From Deinococcus sp. AB2017081 (GTDB taxonomy: Bacteria > Deinococcota > Deinococci > Deinococcales > Deinococcaceae), in NCBI RefSeq assembly GCF_034440735.1, contig NZ_CP140098.1:668501-732500 (forward strand): 64,000 nt of DNA, written 5' to 3'. A program made the translations under genes and the position numbers. Under the pieces are notes generated by a model. That model saw only the letters and a list, made by a program, of their open reading frames with translations. It was not told the DNA's origin and did not search any database. Shown here in pieces: positions 11,113 through 19,224 of the stretch. Position 1 is the stretch's first letter. The number at the start of each line of letters is the position of its first letter.

Positions 11113-11769
11113 ACGGGGAGCATAGGCGCGGGGCGTGGGGGAGGGGCGGGGAAGGGGTAGACAAGGGGTGATGCCTGCGGCGGGCTCCCCAACCCCCCAG
11201 CCCCCTATCCCCGCAGGGGACAGGGGGAGCGACGCTGCGCTAGGCATGTGGTCGATGCTGCGTCCTGGCCGGCGTTTATGAGATCGACGTTGGCGAGGGG
11301 CGGCGTATCTGCTTCTTGCGTTGTCGCTGTCAGCGCCCGTGCGCTACGCGCCCATGAGCGGGTCAGCCTACGTTGATGGAGCAAGAGGAGTGAAGGGCCG
11401 CCCCTGAGCGGATGGGGCCACGTGCGATGGCATTCGGTCAGGGGCAGGGTGGGAGCTTCGTCTTAAAAACATCTCCCCCTTGCGACGCTTGGTGTGCAAT
11501 AGAAATTCCACCGTGCCAGTCGTGCTCTTTGCCCCCTCTCTCCTTGTGGGAGACTTGAAGAGCTGCGCAGCAGAGGGTTGGGGAGGGGGGTGGCGGGCGC
11601 AGCCTGCCGTGCTCTGTACCGAATTCTTCTCGACCCACATCAAGATCTCTCCACCTTCCACAAGTCCGCACTACCACTCGACGCCGCTCCCCCATCCATC
11701 CCCCGCTTCCTCAACGCTGCGTGCAGGGCGGTTCAGGCGCGGATCAGTTCTGGGCGGCAGGGTGGAGAC
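11113..11769. other. long intergenic region without a recognised gene
   Basis: A 657-base stretch between ilvA and a secreted-protein gene. Its left part holds the leader promoter and a dispersed repeat (11173-11454). From about 11455 to 11769 I see no repeat partner, RNA gene or conserved ORF, only scattered short frames with poor starts. Confidence 0.5.
11173..11454. repeat. dispersed intergenic repeat, copy A
   Basis: Shares ordered blocks with 45246-45456: GCCTGCGGCGGGCT, then C-rich runs, then GCTGCGCT and GGCATGTGGTCG, later CGCCCGTGCGCT and finally GATGGCATTCGGT with GGGGCAGGGTG. Both copies are intergenic and lack a clear ORF, as expected of a degenerate repeat family. Confidence 0.65.
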
Positions 11770-12279
11770 ATGCGTACCGCCCTGATCGTGGCTGCCCTGA
11801 CCCTCGCTCCTGCCCTGAGTGCTGTCGGGGCGCAGTCGGTCAGCGTGAATATCAGCGCCAGCGTGCAGTTCCCGGCCGTCACCCAGACGCTCACGAATGT
11901 CGTGGGCTTCCTGTCGCAGGGCGTGCAGGTCTCGTTCCTGACCTCCGGCAGCCAGACGGCGGCGACCCTGAACCGGAGCGGCGGGATCGTGGTCAGCCCG
12001 GCGTATCCGGTCACCACGCGGATCACGCAGGTGCAGGTCATGACGCCCACGCCTACCGGCACCATCCGCGAGATCTACCCGCTGGTGCAGCCGGTGACGG
12101 TGTCGGCCGCCCGGCCTCTGGCGCCACAGACGATCATCGTCCGCAGCAGGGACGGGCGGAACTACGCGCTGACCGCCGTCATGGGTCGGCAGGCCGCGTG
12201 GAAGAAGGCGCGTGGGCTCCAGAAGAAGCCCGGTGGGATGCCGCCCGGCCAGTACAAGAAGGCGCACGGGCACAAGTAA
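11770..12279 (+). CDS. secreted hypothetical protein with basic tail
   Basis: A 169-residue protein not recognised. Residues 1-21 form a signal peptide ending in an Ala-rich site (AVGAQS). The mature part is Thr/Val-rich and likely all beta. The last about 35 residues are strongly basic and His/Gly-rich (KKARGLQKKPGGMPPGQYKK), which could bind cell-surface polymers. GGTGGAG sits just before the ATG at 11770. Confidence 0.55.
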   Translation: MRTALIVAALTLAPALSAVGAQSVSVNISASVQFPAVTQTLTNVVGFLSQGVQVSFLTSGSQTAATLNRSGGIVVSPAYPVTTRITQVQVMTPTPTGTIREIYPLVQPVTVSAARPLAPQTIIVRSRDGRNYALTAVMGRQAAWKKARGLQKKPGGMPPGQYKKAHGHK

Positions 12280-12390
12280 TCTCCCGGGCCTGCACCCTGC
12301 GCGGCGGGTGTGCGGTTCGGCAGGTGTATAGAGTCCAGTAACGTCGGCCCCTGCCGGATGACGGCTCGGTTCCGGTACCCTGAAGTCCTG

Positions 12391-12453
12391 ATGCTGCCCA
12401 GTCCGTCCATGTGCTCACCGTTCCGTTCCCCCCGCCCTGGAGCCTGCGCGTGA
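12391..12453 (+). CDS. possible 20-codon upstream ORF coupled to the DUF808 gene
   Basis: An ATG at 12391, nine bases after TACCCT (12376-12381), opens a 20-codon frame. Its TGA overlaps the GTG start of the DUF808 gene (GTGA at 12450-12453). It could be a translated leader that delivers ribosomes to the weak GTG, but such short frames also arise by chance. Confidence 0.3.
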   Translation: MLPSPSMCSPFRSPRPGACA

Positions 12454-13397
12454 GCGGGGGTCTCGTGGCCCTGCTGGACGACGTGGCTGTGATCGCCCGG
12501 CTGGCGGCAGCGTCGGTCGACGACATCGGCGCGGCGGCCGGCAAAGCCGGGATGAAGGCCATCGGCGTGGTCGTGGACGACACGGCCGTCACGCCGCGCT
12601 ATGTCACGGGCTTCAGCCCGGACCGGGAACTGCCGATCATCTGGCGGATCGCGCGGGGTTCGCTGCGCAACAAGGTCGTGTTCATCCTGCCTGCCGCGCT
12701 GCTCCTGAGCCAGTTCCTGCCCGTGGCAATCACCCCGATCCTGATGCTCGGCGGCGCGTACCTGTGTTACGAGGGCGCAGAAAAACTGTACGAGGCCGTC
12801 ACCGGACACGGCGGGCACGCGGCTCCCGAGGCCCAGGCCGCCAAGCTGTCCACCACGGAACACGAGGAGCAGATGGTCTCCGGCGCGATCCGCACCGACT
12901 TCATCCTGTCGGCCGAGATCATGGCCCTGTCGCTGGCCGAGGTCGCGGACGAGTCCTTCTGGTCGCGCACCGTGATCCTGATCGTCGTCGCCGTGATGAT
13001 CACCGCGCTGGTGTACGGCGTGGTCGGACTAATCGTCAAGATGGACGACCTGGGCCTGAAGCTCGCCAATGGCACCGGCGCGGGCCGGGCCTTCGGGCGG
13101 GGCCTCGTGAAGGGCATGCCGATGGTGCTGTCGGCCCTGTCGGTCATCGGCACCGCCGCCATGCTGTGGGTGGGCGGCCACATCCTGCTGGTCGGCCTGG
13201 AGGAGTTCGGCCTGGGCGGCCCCTACCACGCCCTGCACGACCTCGCCGTGGCTGCCGGGCACGCCGTTCCCGCCATCGAGGGCGTCGTGGAATGGCTCGT
13301 CGAGACGCTGGGCTCGGCCATCGTCGGCGTGGTCGTGGGCGCGATCATCGTCGCGCTGATGCACCTGCGGCCGGGGAAGAAGGCGGCGGCGCACTGA
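12450..13397 (+). CDS. DUF808 (YedI-like) inner membrane protein
   Basis: A 315-residue membrane protein of the DUF808 family. The family start SGGLVALLDDVAVIARLAAAS is followed by DIGAAAGKAGMKAIGVVVDD and by PILMLGGAYLCYEGAEKLYE. Later segments alternate hydrophobic helices with a soluble middle (about 130-165). The family role is unknown. The GTG at 12450 gives the usual family N-terminus and has CTGGAG eight bases upstream. The HAD-family gene starts four bases after its stop, so they share a transcript. Confidence 0.85.
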   Translation: MSGGLVALLDDVAVIARLAAASVDDIGAAAGKAGMKAIGVVVDDTAVTPRYVTGFSPDRELPIIWRIARGSLRNKVVFILPAALLLSQFLPVAITPILMLGGAYLCYEGAEKLYEAVTGHGGHAAPEAQAAKLSTTEHEEQMVSGAIRTDFILSAEIMALSLAEVADESFWSRTVILIVVAVMITALVYGVVGLIVKMDDLGLKLANGTGAGRAFGRGLVKGMPMVLSALSVIGTAAMLWVGGHILLVGLEEFGLGGPYHALHDLAVAAGHAVPAIEGVVEWLVETLGSAIVGVVVGAIIVALMHLRPGKKAAAH

Positions 13398-13401
13398 GGG
13401 G

Positions 13402-13965
13402 ATGAGCGAGCTGTCCCGCCCCCTGCTGGTGCTCGATCTCGACGAGACCCTGTGGCACGGCGTGGAACCAGCGGACGGCGAGGTCGTCCGGGTTCAGCTG
13501 CGTCCGTACCTGCGCCACTTCCTTGAACAGGTCGCCCACGACTACGATCTCGCCGTGTGGACGGCGGCCTCCGGCGACTGGATGCGTGGCGGTCTGGACG
13601 TTCTGCGCGCCGAGACGGGCTTCGATCTGGCGGGCCACGCGGTCTTCCTGTGGGATCGGGAGCGCTGCTCGTGGCGGCGTGGCGAGGACGGCGACCTGTC
13701 CTGGCGCAAGCCTGCGCGGAAGTTCCGGGCCGGGTGGCTGCGTGCCCGTTACCCACGGGGCCGCATCCTGGCAGTGGACGATGTGCCCGGCAATTACGCC
13801 TGCGGGTACGGACACCTCGTCCGCGTGACGCCGTGGACGGGGGACGCCTCGGACACGGAACTTCGGTATCTGGCCACGTACCTGCGCTCTCTCGCGGCCA
13901 CCGATGACTTCCGCGCGCTGGAGAAGAGGGGATGGCGCTCGCGGCTCCAGCTTCCCGGCTCCTAG
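13402..13965 (+). CDS. HAD-superfamily FCP1/NIF-like phosphatase
   Basis: A 187-residue protein with the aspartate nucleophile motif LVLDLDETLWHG at the N-terminus. DLAVWTAASGDW supplies the second motif and ILAVDDVPGNY the metal-binding acidic pair. This is the layout of NLI-interacting-factor (FCP1/SCP-like) phosphatases, which act on phosphoserine or other phosphomonoesters; the bacterial substrates are unknown. GAGGGG precedes the ATG. It overlaps the stop of the convergent MocR gene by four bases. Confidence 0.8.
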   Translation: MSELSRPLLVLDLDETLWHGVEPADGEVVRVQLRPYLRHFLEQVAHDYDLAVWTAASGDWMRGGLDVLRAETGFDLAGHAVFLWDRERCSWRRGEDGDLSWRKPARKFRAGWLRARYPRGRILAVDDVPGNYACGYGHLVRVTPWTGDASDTELRYLATYLRSLAATDDFRALEKRGWRSRLQLPGS

Positions 13966-15395
13966 GCCAGCCCCTCCTGCCCCGGTCTCCCCCGGAACTC
14001 GTCCCACGCGTACCGCAGGCGTATGACTGCGTCGGGCAGGCGGGCGGGGTCGAGGGTGAAGGGCAAGCGCAGATAGCGGTCGGGCAACGGCTCGACGCCC
14101 ATGCTCGCGCCGGGGAACAGGCGGACGCCGTGGGGCGCGGCGACGTGCGTGTAGCGGCTGGCCCCGCCCCCCGGCAGCTCGATCCACAGGTACTGCCCGC
14201 CGTCCGGCACGCGGAACGTCCATTCGGGCAGGTGCTGGCGCAGCAGGGTCGCCAGCAGGTCACGGGCGGCGCTGACCTGTGCCTGTCGGTCACGCCGCAG
14301 GGTGTCCAGCTTCTGCAGCAGGTGCAGGGCGATGTGCTGTGCCGGGAGACTCCCGCCGAAGTCCGCCAGGGTCTTGGCCTGTCCCAGTGGCCCCGCCAGC
14401 GCGGTGGGCAGCCGCATCCAGCCGACCCGTAGACCCGCCCAGTACAGCTTGCTCAGCGACCCGACGTTGACGATGGGGGCGTCCGGGGCGCAGGCACTCA
14501 GCCGGGGGGGCGGGGGCGTGTCCGCGAAGCCCAGATCGTACAGCGTGTCGTCCTCGATGGTGGGGAGATTCGCGTCGGCGATCAGCGCTCCCAGGTGCTG
14601 GCGGGCCCGCGCGGGCAGCACCGTGCCGGTCGGGTTCTGGTACGTGGGCGTCAGGAACGCGAGGCGCGGGCCGTGGGCGCGCACGAGGCGCTGGAAGTCG
14701 TCCGGATTCACCCCCTGCGGCCCCACCGGCAGGCCGTGCAGCTCGGCCCCGGCAGCGCGGAACACGTCGATGGCCCCGAAGTACGTGGGCGTTTCCAGCA
14801 GGGCGTGGTCGCCCCGCCGTAGCAGCGCCCCGGCGATCAGCGAGATGGCCTGCTGGGCACCGCTGGTCACCACGACCTGCTCGGGGCGGGTGGGCAGGCC
14901 CTCGCGGGTATAGATGCCGGCGATCACGGCGCGGAGTTCCGGCAGGCCGTGCGGGTGGTACACGCTCTCGACGAAGGCGTCCTGCGCGGCTGCCCGCATC
15001 TGGACACGCTGCGCCTCGGTCAGCAGCGGCACGGCGATGGTGAAGTCCAGCGTGTCGCCCACGTGGGGGGCGGCCACGGGCGTGCGCAGCGTCATGACCG
15101 GCGACCGGCGCGGCGCAGTGGCCGAGACGTGCGTGCCGCTGCCCACCCGCCGAGTGACCCAGCCGCCCGCCGCAAGGTCGTCATAGGCGGCCACGACCGT
15201 ACTGCGGCTCACGCCCAGCAGGCTCGCCAGAGGCCGTTCGGCGGGCAGGCGTTCGCCAGGGGTGAGGTGCCCGGAGGTCACGGCCGCCTGGAGCGCAGCG
15301 GTCAGCCGGGCAGACAGCGTGCCCCCCCCACCGCGCCAGCCGTCCAGCACGGTTGTCCAGCGCGGGGCATCGGGCAGCAGGGGAGAGGCCGTCAT
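13962..15395 (-). CDS. MocR-type transcriptional regulator (GntR HTH plus aminotransferase-like domain)
   Basis: A 477-residue regulator. Residues about 25-95 form a GntR winged helix (LTPGERLPAERPLASLLGVS, then STVVAAYDDLAAGGWVTRR). Residues about 120-470 form a class I aminotransferase fold with the PLP lysine in VGSLSKLYWAGLRVGWM. MocR proteins sense PLP-linked or amino ligands and often regulate a divergent gene. Here that gene is a BenE transporter, and repeated CAGGCCAAT boxes lie between them. The ATG at 15395 is placed six bases after TAACCT, so the message is probably leaderless. Confidence 0.85.
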   Translation of the reverse strand: MTASPLLPDAPRWTTVLDGWRGGGGTLSARLTAALQAAVTSGHLTPGERLPAERPLASLLGVSRSTVVAAYDDLAAGGWVTRRVGSGTHVSATAPRRSPVMTLRTPVAAPHVGDTLDFTIAVPLLTEAQRVQMRAAAQDAFVESVYHPHGLPELRAVIAGIYTREGLPTRPEQVVVTSGAQQAISLIAGALLRRGDHALLETPTYFGAIDVFRAAGAELHGLPVGPQGVNPDDFQRLVRAHGPRLAFLTPTYQNPTGTVLPARARQHLGALIADANLPTIEDDTLYDLGFADTPPPPRLSACAPDAPIVNVGSLSKLYWAGLRVGWMRLPTALAGPLGQAKTLADFGGSLPAQHIALHLLQKLDTLRRDRQAQVSAARDLLATLLRQHLPEWTFRVPDGGQYLWIELPGGGASRYTHVAAPHGVRLFPGASMGVEPLPDRYLRLPFTLDPARLPDAVIRLRYAWDEFRGRPGQEGLA

Positions 15396-15407
15396 ATGGG
15401 CAGGTTA
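15396..15407 (-). promoter_or_regulatory. leaderless-type promoter of the MocR gene (-10 TAACCT)
   Basis: On the minus strand TAACCT (15407-15402) is followed by six bases and the ATG at 15395. A CAGGCCAAT box abuts it at 15409-15417, well placed for autoregulation. Confidence 0.55.
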
Positions 15408-15408
15408 A

Positions 15409-15480
15409 CAGGCCAATCTAGTCAGGCTGTCGCCTGAGCAGTCCAATATGCCTGCCATTGCCTCTGGGCAGCAGGCCAAT
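15409..15480. promoter_or_regulatory. three direct repeats, candidate MocR operators
   Basis: CAGGCCAAT at 15409-15417, CAGTCCAAT at 15439-15447 and CAGGCCAAT at 15472-15480 run in the same direction with 30- and 33-base spacing, about three helical turns. Direct repeats are the usual MocR binding sites. The rightmost box ends eight bases before the weak CACACT -10 of the transporter gene. Confidence 0.65.
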
Positions 15481-15501
15481 CGGCGGCGCACACTGCGGGG
15501 C

Positions 15502-16698
15502 ATGACCGCCGTGCTGCCCACTCCACGCGCCTTCTGGCGGGACACGCATCCCAGCGCCCTGCTGGCCGGCCTGATCACCATGGTCATCGGCTGGGCCGGC
15601 CCGAACGTCCTGATCTACTCGGTGGCCCAGGCCGCGAACCTCCCCACCGGCACGGCGATGTCGTGGCTGTGGGCACACGCGATCTTCACCGGCCTGACCG
15701 GCATCCTGCTCAGCCTGCGTACCCGCACCCCGATCCTGAGCACGTGGAGTACGCCGGGCATCGCGTTCCTCGTCACGGCACTGCCCGGCATTCCCTTCCC
15801 GGAGGCCGTGGGCGCGTTCATCACCTCGGGCGTGCTGGTGATCCTGCTGGGCACCGTCCCGCCGCTCACGCGGGCGCTCCAGGCCATTCCCACGCCGCTG
15901 GCTGCCGCGCTGAATGCCGCGATCCTGCTGCCCTTCGGCTTCCGGGCCCTGCAGGCCTTCGGGCAACTGCCGCTGCTGGTCGGCGCAATGATCCTCACGT
16001 TCTTCGTACTGCGGCAGTTCGCGCCGCGCTGGGCGGTGGCGGGTGTGCTCGTGACCGGTGTCGCCGCCAGCGCTGGCCTGGGCCTGCTGAGCGGCGCGCC
16101 CGTGCCGTTCGAACTGACGCGCCCGGAGTTCGTCCTCCCCGCGTTCAGCCTGCACGCCACGCTGAACCTCGCCCTGCCACTGACCCTGCTGGCCTTCACG
16201 GGACAGTTCGTGCCGGGCTTCGGCGTCCTGAAGGCCAACGGCTACGAGCCCGCGCCCGCGCCGATCCTGCGGGCGTGTGGGGTCGCCAGCGTCGGCGCGG
16301 CATTCTTCGGCTGCCACAACCTGACCCTGGGGGCGCTGCTGGCGAACATCGTCAGCGGCCCCGAGGCGCACCCCGATCCGGCGAAGCGCTACACGGCTGC
16401 CGTATGGGCCGGGGTCTTCAACATCATCGTCGGCCTGTTCGCAGGTACCGTCCTGCACCTCATGGGCGTGCTGCCCACCCAGGCGCTCGCCGCCCTGGCC
16501 GGACTGGCCCTGCTGACCGCCACCGCCAGCAGCCTGGGGGCCGCGTTCCAGGGCACCCGCGCCGGCAGTCTCGCCACGCCCGTCATCCTGCTCGTGACCC
16601 TCAGCGGGATCACGCCGCTGGGGATCGGGTCGGCGTTCTGGGGCATCCTGGCGGGGCTGGCCGTGTACGGGGTCGAGTCCCGGCCCGCTCGGAGCTGA
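15502..16698 (+). CDS. benE: BenE-family benzoate/H+ symporter
   Basis: A 398-residue inner membrane protein with about 12 hydrophobic segments. Family features include ILSTWSTPGIAFLVTALPG in the N-terminal third and GCHNLTLGALLANIVSG later. BenE proteins import benzoate and related aromatic acids. The ATG at 15502 lies seven bases after CACACT (15489-15494), a poor -10 box consistent with activator-dependent expression by the divergent MocR regulator. No aromatic ring degradation genes are in the window, so the true substrate is open. Confidence 0.8.
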   Translation: MTAVLPTPRAFWRDTHPSALLAGLITMVIGWAGPNVLIYSVAQAANLPTGTAMSWLWAHAIFTGLTGILLSLRTRTPILSTWSTPGIAFLVTALPGIPFPEAVGAFITSGVLVILLGTVPPLTRALQAIPTPLAAALNAAILLPFGFRALQAFGQLPLLVGAMILTFFVLRQFAPRWAVAGVLVTGVAASAGLGLLSGAPVPFELTRPEFVLPAFSLHATLNLALPLTLLAFTGQFVPGFGVLKANGYEPAPAPILRACGVASVGAAFFGCHNLTLGALLANIVSGPEAHPDPAKRYTAAVWAGVFNIIVGLFAGTVLHLMGVLPTQALAALAGLALLTATASSLGAAFQGTRAGSLATPVILLVTLSGITPLGIGSAFWGILAGLAVYGVESRPARS

Positions 16699-16704
16699 GG
16701 ACGG

Positions 16705-17238
16705 TCAGGTCACGTGTCCGGCGATCTGCCGTGCGGCCGCCCGCACGTCGGCGTGCGTCGTGTCCACGGTCAGGTCGTAGGTCACGTCCACATGCACCAG
16801 CGCCGCCTGGGTGCGGGCCATGCCGGGCCCCCGGTCGCCGCGGGCCCGTTCCCGCGCCTCGGCCACGTCCGGATCGCAGCGCACGCCCACCCACAGCACC
16901 TCCAGTCCCGCCAGCGCCGCCTGCCACCGCGCCTGCGAGGCCGCGCCGCCCAGGAAGACCTCGTCCACGATGATCCGCGCGCCGCTGCGGGCCATCTGCG
17001 CCACGCCCGCACTCCACGCCACATCCAGCTCGCGGAACACCGCGCCGGTCGTGACCTGCCCGTCCGGGCCAAAACCGATCCCCGCGCCCGGCTCCCGCAG
17101 CGACGGCGGCAGCGCGTCGACCAGCGTGTCGGTGCCCAGCGTCAGCCACGGCTGCGGCAGCACGCGCTGCAGCTGCCGGGCCACGCTGGACTTTCCGGCA
17201 CTGGAACCCCCGTTCAGGACGATCACCTGTGTTCCCAT
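16705..17238 (-). CDS. chloramphenicol phosphotransferase-like kinase
   Basis: A 177-residue P-loop kinase with VIVLNGGSSAGKSSVARQLQ (Walker A) and WLTLGTDTLVDALPP, where the acidic residue would act as base. RARGDRGPGMARTQAALVH is the lid-like basic region. It matches the chloramphenicol 3-O-phosphotransferase (CPT) family. Outside antibiotic producers these proteins are common and their real substrate is unknown, so resistance should not be assumed. The start lies six bases after TAGCGT on the minus strand. Confidence 0.75.
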   Translation of the reverse strand: MGTQVIVLNGGSSAGKSSVARQLQRVLPQPWLTLGTDTLVDALPPSLREPGAGIGFGPDGQVTTGAVFRELDVAWSAGVAQMARSGARIIVDEVFLGGAASQARWQAALAGLEVLWVGVRCDPDVAEARERARGDRGPGMARTQAALVHVDVTYDLTVDTTHADVRAAARQIAGHVT

Positions 17239-17250
17239 GCCGGCACGCTA
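17239..17250 (-). promoter_or_regulatory. leaderless-type promoter (-10 TAGCGT)
   Basis: On the minus strand TAGCGT (17250-17245) precedes the ATG at 17238 by six bases. Confidence 0.55.
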
Positions 17251-17276
17251 TCCCGGGGAGAACACACGCGGAACCC

Positions 17277-17519
17277 ATGGATGACCTGACCCGCCGCCGC
17301 GCCGCATGGGAGGTGCTGTCAGAGCAGATTTCAGAGGCACCCCGGGGTACCCTCACTGCCTCTGAATCGAGCGGAGCGAGCACCTGGAGACGACAGCGGC
17401 CTGCGTGGTGGGGCATCTTCTCAGCCCCGGGACGGAACTGAACACCGCTGACAGAGTTGTCTGTGGACACGGAACCCGATCCGGAGGTCATCGCGCGGGA
17501 GCTGCGGGACACGGGCTGT
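17277..17519 (+). pseudogene. small-protein gene remnant split by a 132-bp insertion
   Basis: An ATG at 17277 encodes MDDLTRRRAAWEVLSE. After the insertion the same frame resumes with LTELSVDTEPDPEVIARELR. Joined, the two look like the N-terminus of short DUF7079-like proteins (RRxxWxxLSxLFxDTE pattern). The inserted stretch closes the frame with TGA at 17439, and the expected C-terminal half is missing, so the gene is dead. The family match is from memory and tentative. Confidence 0.4.
17325..17447. mobile_element. small non-autonomous insertion in the remnant gene
   Basis: The inserted DNA is flanked by CTGTCAGAG (17316-17324) and CTGACAGAG (17448-17456), a nine-base direct repeat with one mismatch, as left by target duplication. 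The ends share the inverted pattern CxGxxTTCAG. Inside, TTCAGAGGCA (17330-17339) pairs with TGCCTCTGAA (17357-17366). No ORF is encoded. The parent element is not present here. Confidence 0.4.
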
Positions 17520-17604
17520 CGTGTCCTCAACCACCTCCCAACCGGGCCGGGCGTAGAGTCAGGGCACCGACGCTCCGCCCACCTGTCCCCGGAGGTTCCC
17601 TGCC

Positions 17605-19170
17605 ATGAACATTCCCCTGACGCCCCTTGACCTCGTGCGCCGTGGCCTGAGCGTGTACCCCGAGCAGGTGGCCGTGATCCAGCCGGGCGGCCCACGCTTC
17701 ACGTACCGCGAGTGGGGCGAGCGGATCTTCCGGCTGGCCCGCGCCGTGCAGGCGGCCGGGCACGCTGGGGCACACGTGGCGGTGCTCTCGCCGAACACGC
17801 ACCAGGGTCTGCTGACGTACAGCGCCGTGCCGTGGGCGGGGAGCGTGCTCGTGCCGCTGAATACCCGCCTGACCCCCGAGGAATATGCCTTCCAGCTGCG
17901 GCACGCCGAGGTAAGGCTGATCCTCGTGGACGAGACGCTGCACGGCCGGGTGGAGCAGGTCGCGGCAGAGCAGGGCATCGACGTGTGGGTCATGGGCCAG
18001 GGCGAGACGGGGGCGGCCTTCGAGGCCCGCCTGGCCGCGCAGGACACCACACCGCTGCCCATCCCGGTGACGGACGAGGACGCCACTATCACCATCAATT
18101 TCACGTCCGGCACGACCTCCAGCCCCAAGGGCGTGATGCTCACGCACCGCAACACCCTGCTGAACGCCGTCGAGACGCTGTTCTACTTCAGGGCCGATCA
18201 GGACAGCGTGTACCTGCACACCCTGCCGGACTTCCACGCGAACGGCTGGGGCGGGGTGTGGATTTTCTTCGGGGTGGGAGCCACGCACGTCACCCTGCCC
18301 GCCGTGCGGGCCGACGCCGCCTACGCCGCCATCGAGGCCCACGGGGTCACACACCTGTGCGCCGCGCCCACCGTGCTGTCCATGCTGACCGATCCGGCCT
18401 GTGCCCGCATGCTGACCCGCCCCGTGCGCGTGGCCACGGCGGGCAGCCCCCCGCACGCCCGCACGATCGCGGACATGAATGCCCTGGGCTTTCACGTCAC
18501 GCAGGTGTACGGCCTGACCGAGACGAGCCCGCTGGTCACGGTTGCGGAACTGTCGGCCGAACAGGAGGCGCGGTCCACGGCCGAACGCGCCGCCCTGATC
18601 GCGAAACAGGGCTTTGAAATGCTCCTGGCCGGCGAGGTGGACGTCATGGACGAGCACCTGCTCCCCACCCCGCACGATGGCGTGACGCTGGGCGAGATCA
18701 TGGTGCGCGGCAATCTGGTCATGAAGGGCTACTACCGCAACGAGGGGGCGACCGCGAAGGCCCTGGAGGGCGGGTGGTTCCACACGGGCGACGTGGCCGT
18801 GACGCACCCCGACGGCCGCGTGGAGATCCGTGACCGCAACAAGGACGTGATCATCTCTGGCGGCGAGAACATCAGCAGCGTCGAGGTCGAGGGCATCCTG
18901 TACGGCCACCCGGCCGTGCGCGAGGCCGTGGTCGTCGCCATGCCCGACGAGCAGTGGGGCGAGGTGCCCTGCGCCTTCATCGCCCTGCACGCCGGACAGC
19001 AGGCGGGCCCCGACGACCTGAGCGCCCATGTCCGCGCCCATCTGGCGGGGTTCAAGGTGCCCAAACACTACGAGTTCCGCAGTGATCTGCCCAAGACCGC
19101 CAGCGGCAAGTTCCAGAAGTACATCCTGCGCGGCGAGCTGTGGGCCGGTCGGGAGCGGGCGGTGAACTGA
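17605..19170 (+). CDS. acyl-CoA synthetase (AMP-forming), fatty-acid ligase type
   Basis: A 521-residue ANL-superfamily enzyme that activates a carboxylic acid to acyl-AMP and then acyl-CoA in the cytoplasm. The P-loop is ITINFTSGTTSSPKGVMLTH (about residues 165-184). VYGLTETSPLVT is the A5 motif, GGWFHTGDVAV carries the ribose-binding Asp, IRDRNKDVIISGGENISSVE the hinge, and PKTASGKFQKYILR the catalytic Lys near the C-terminus. Length and motifs fit medium/long-chain ligases of the AlkK type. GGAGG precedes the ATG, with a -10-like TAGAGT upstream. It appears to be a single-gene unit. Confidence 0.9.
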   Translation: MNIPLTPLDLVRRGLSVYPEQVAVIQPGGPRFTYREWGERIFRLARAVQAAGHAGAHVAVLSPNTHQGLLTYSAVPWAGSVLVPLNTRLTPEEYAFQLRHAEVRLILVDETLHGRVEQVAAEQGIDVWVMGQGETGAAFEARLAAQDTTPLPIPVTDEDATITINFTSGTTSSPKGVMLTHRNTLLNAVETLFYFRADQDSVYLHTLPDFHANGWGGVWIFFGVGATHVTLPAVRADAAYAAIEAHGVTHLCAAPTVLSMLTDPACARMLTRPVRVATAGSPPHARTIADMNALGFHVTQVYGLTETSPLVTVAELSAEQEARSTAERAALIAKQGFEMLLAGEVDVMDEHLLPTPHDGVTLGEIMVRGNLVMKGYYRNEGATAKALEGGWFHTGDVAVTHPDGRVEIRDRNKDVIISGGENISSVEVEGILYGHPAVREAVVVAMPDEQWGEVPCAFIALHAGQQAGPDDLSAHVRAHLAGFKVPKHYEFRSDLPKTASGKFQKYILRGELWAGRERAVN

Positions 19171-19189
19171 AGACGGCCGGGTCAGAGAT

Positions 19190-19218
19190 TTGACAGATTA
19201 TCCGTGTCATGCTACAGT
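19190..19218 (+). promoter_or_regulatory. consensus sigma-70 promoter of a small RNA gene
   Basis: TTGACA (19190-19195), a 17-base spacer and TACAGT (19213-19218). It is one of the best -35/-10 pairs in the window and is not followed by a ribosome binding site or credible ORF before the terminator at 19360-19385. Confidence 0.75.
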
Positions 19219-19224
19219 GATCGT

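Noticed and set aside
16705..17238. Chloramphenicol resistance gene
   Set aside because: The family match is to a broad kinase group; no resistance context or producer cluster is present.
17527..19068. A 513-codon frame antisense to the acyl-CoA ligase
   Set aside because: The ligase frame has every ANL motif; the antisense product is low-complexity and lacks a ribosome site.
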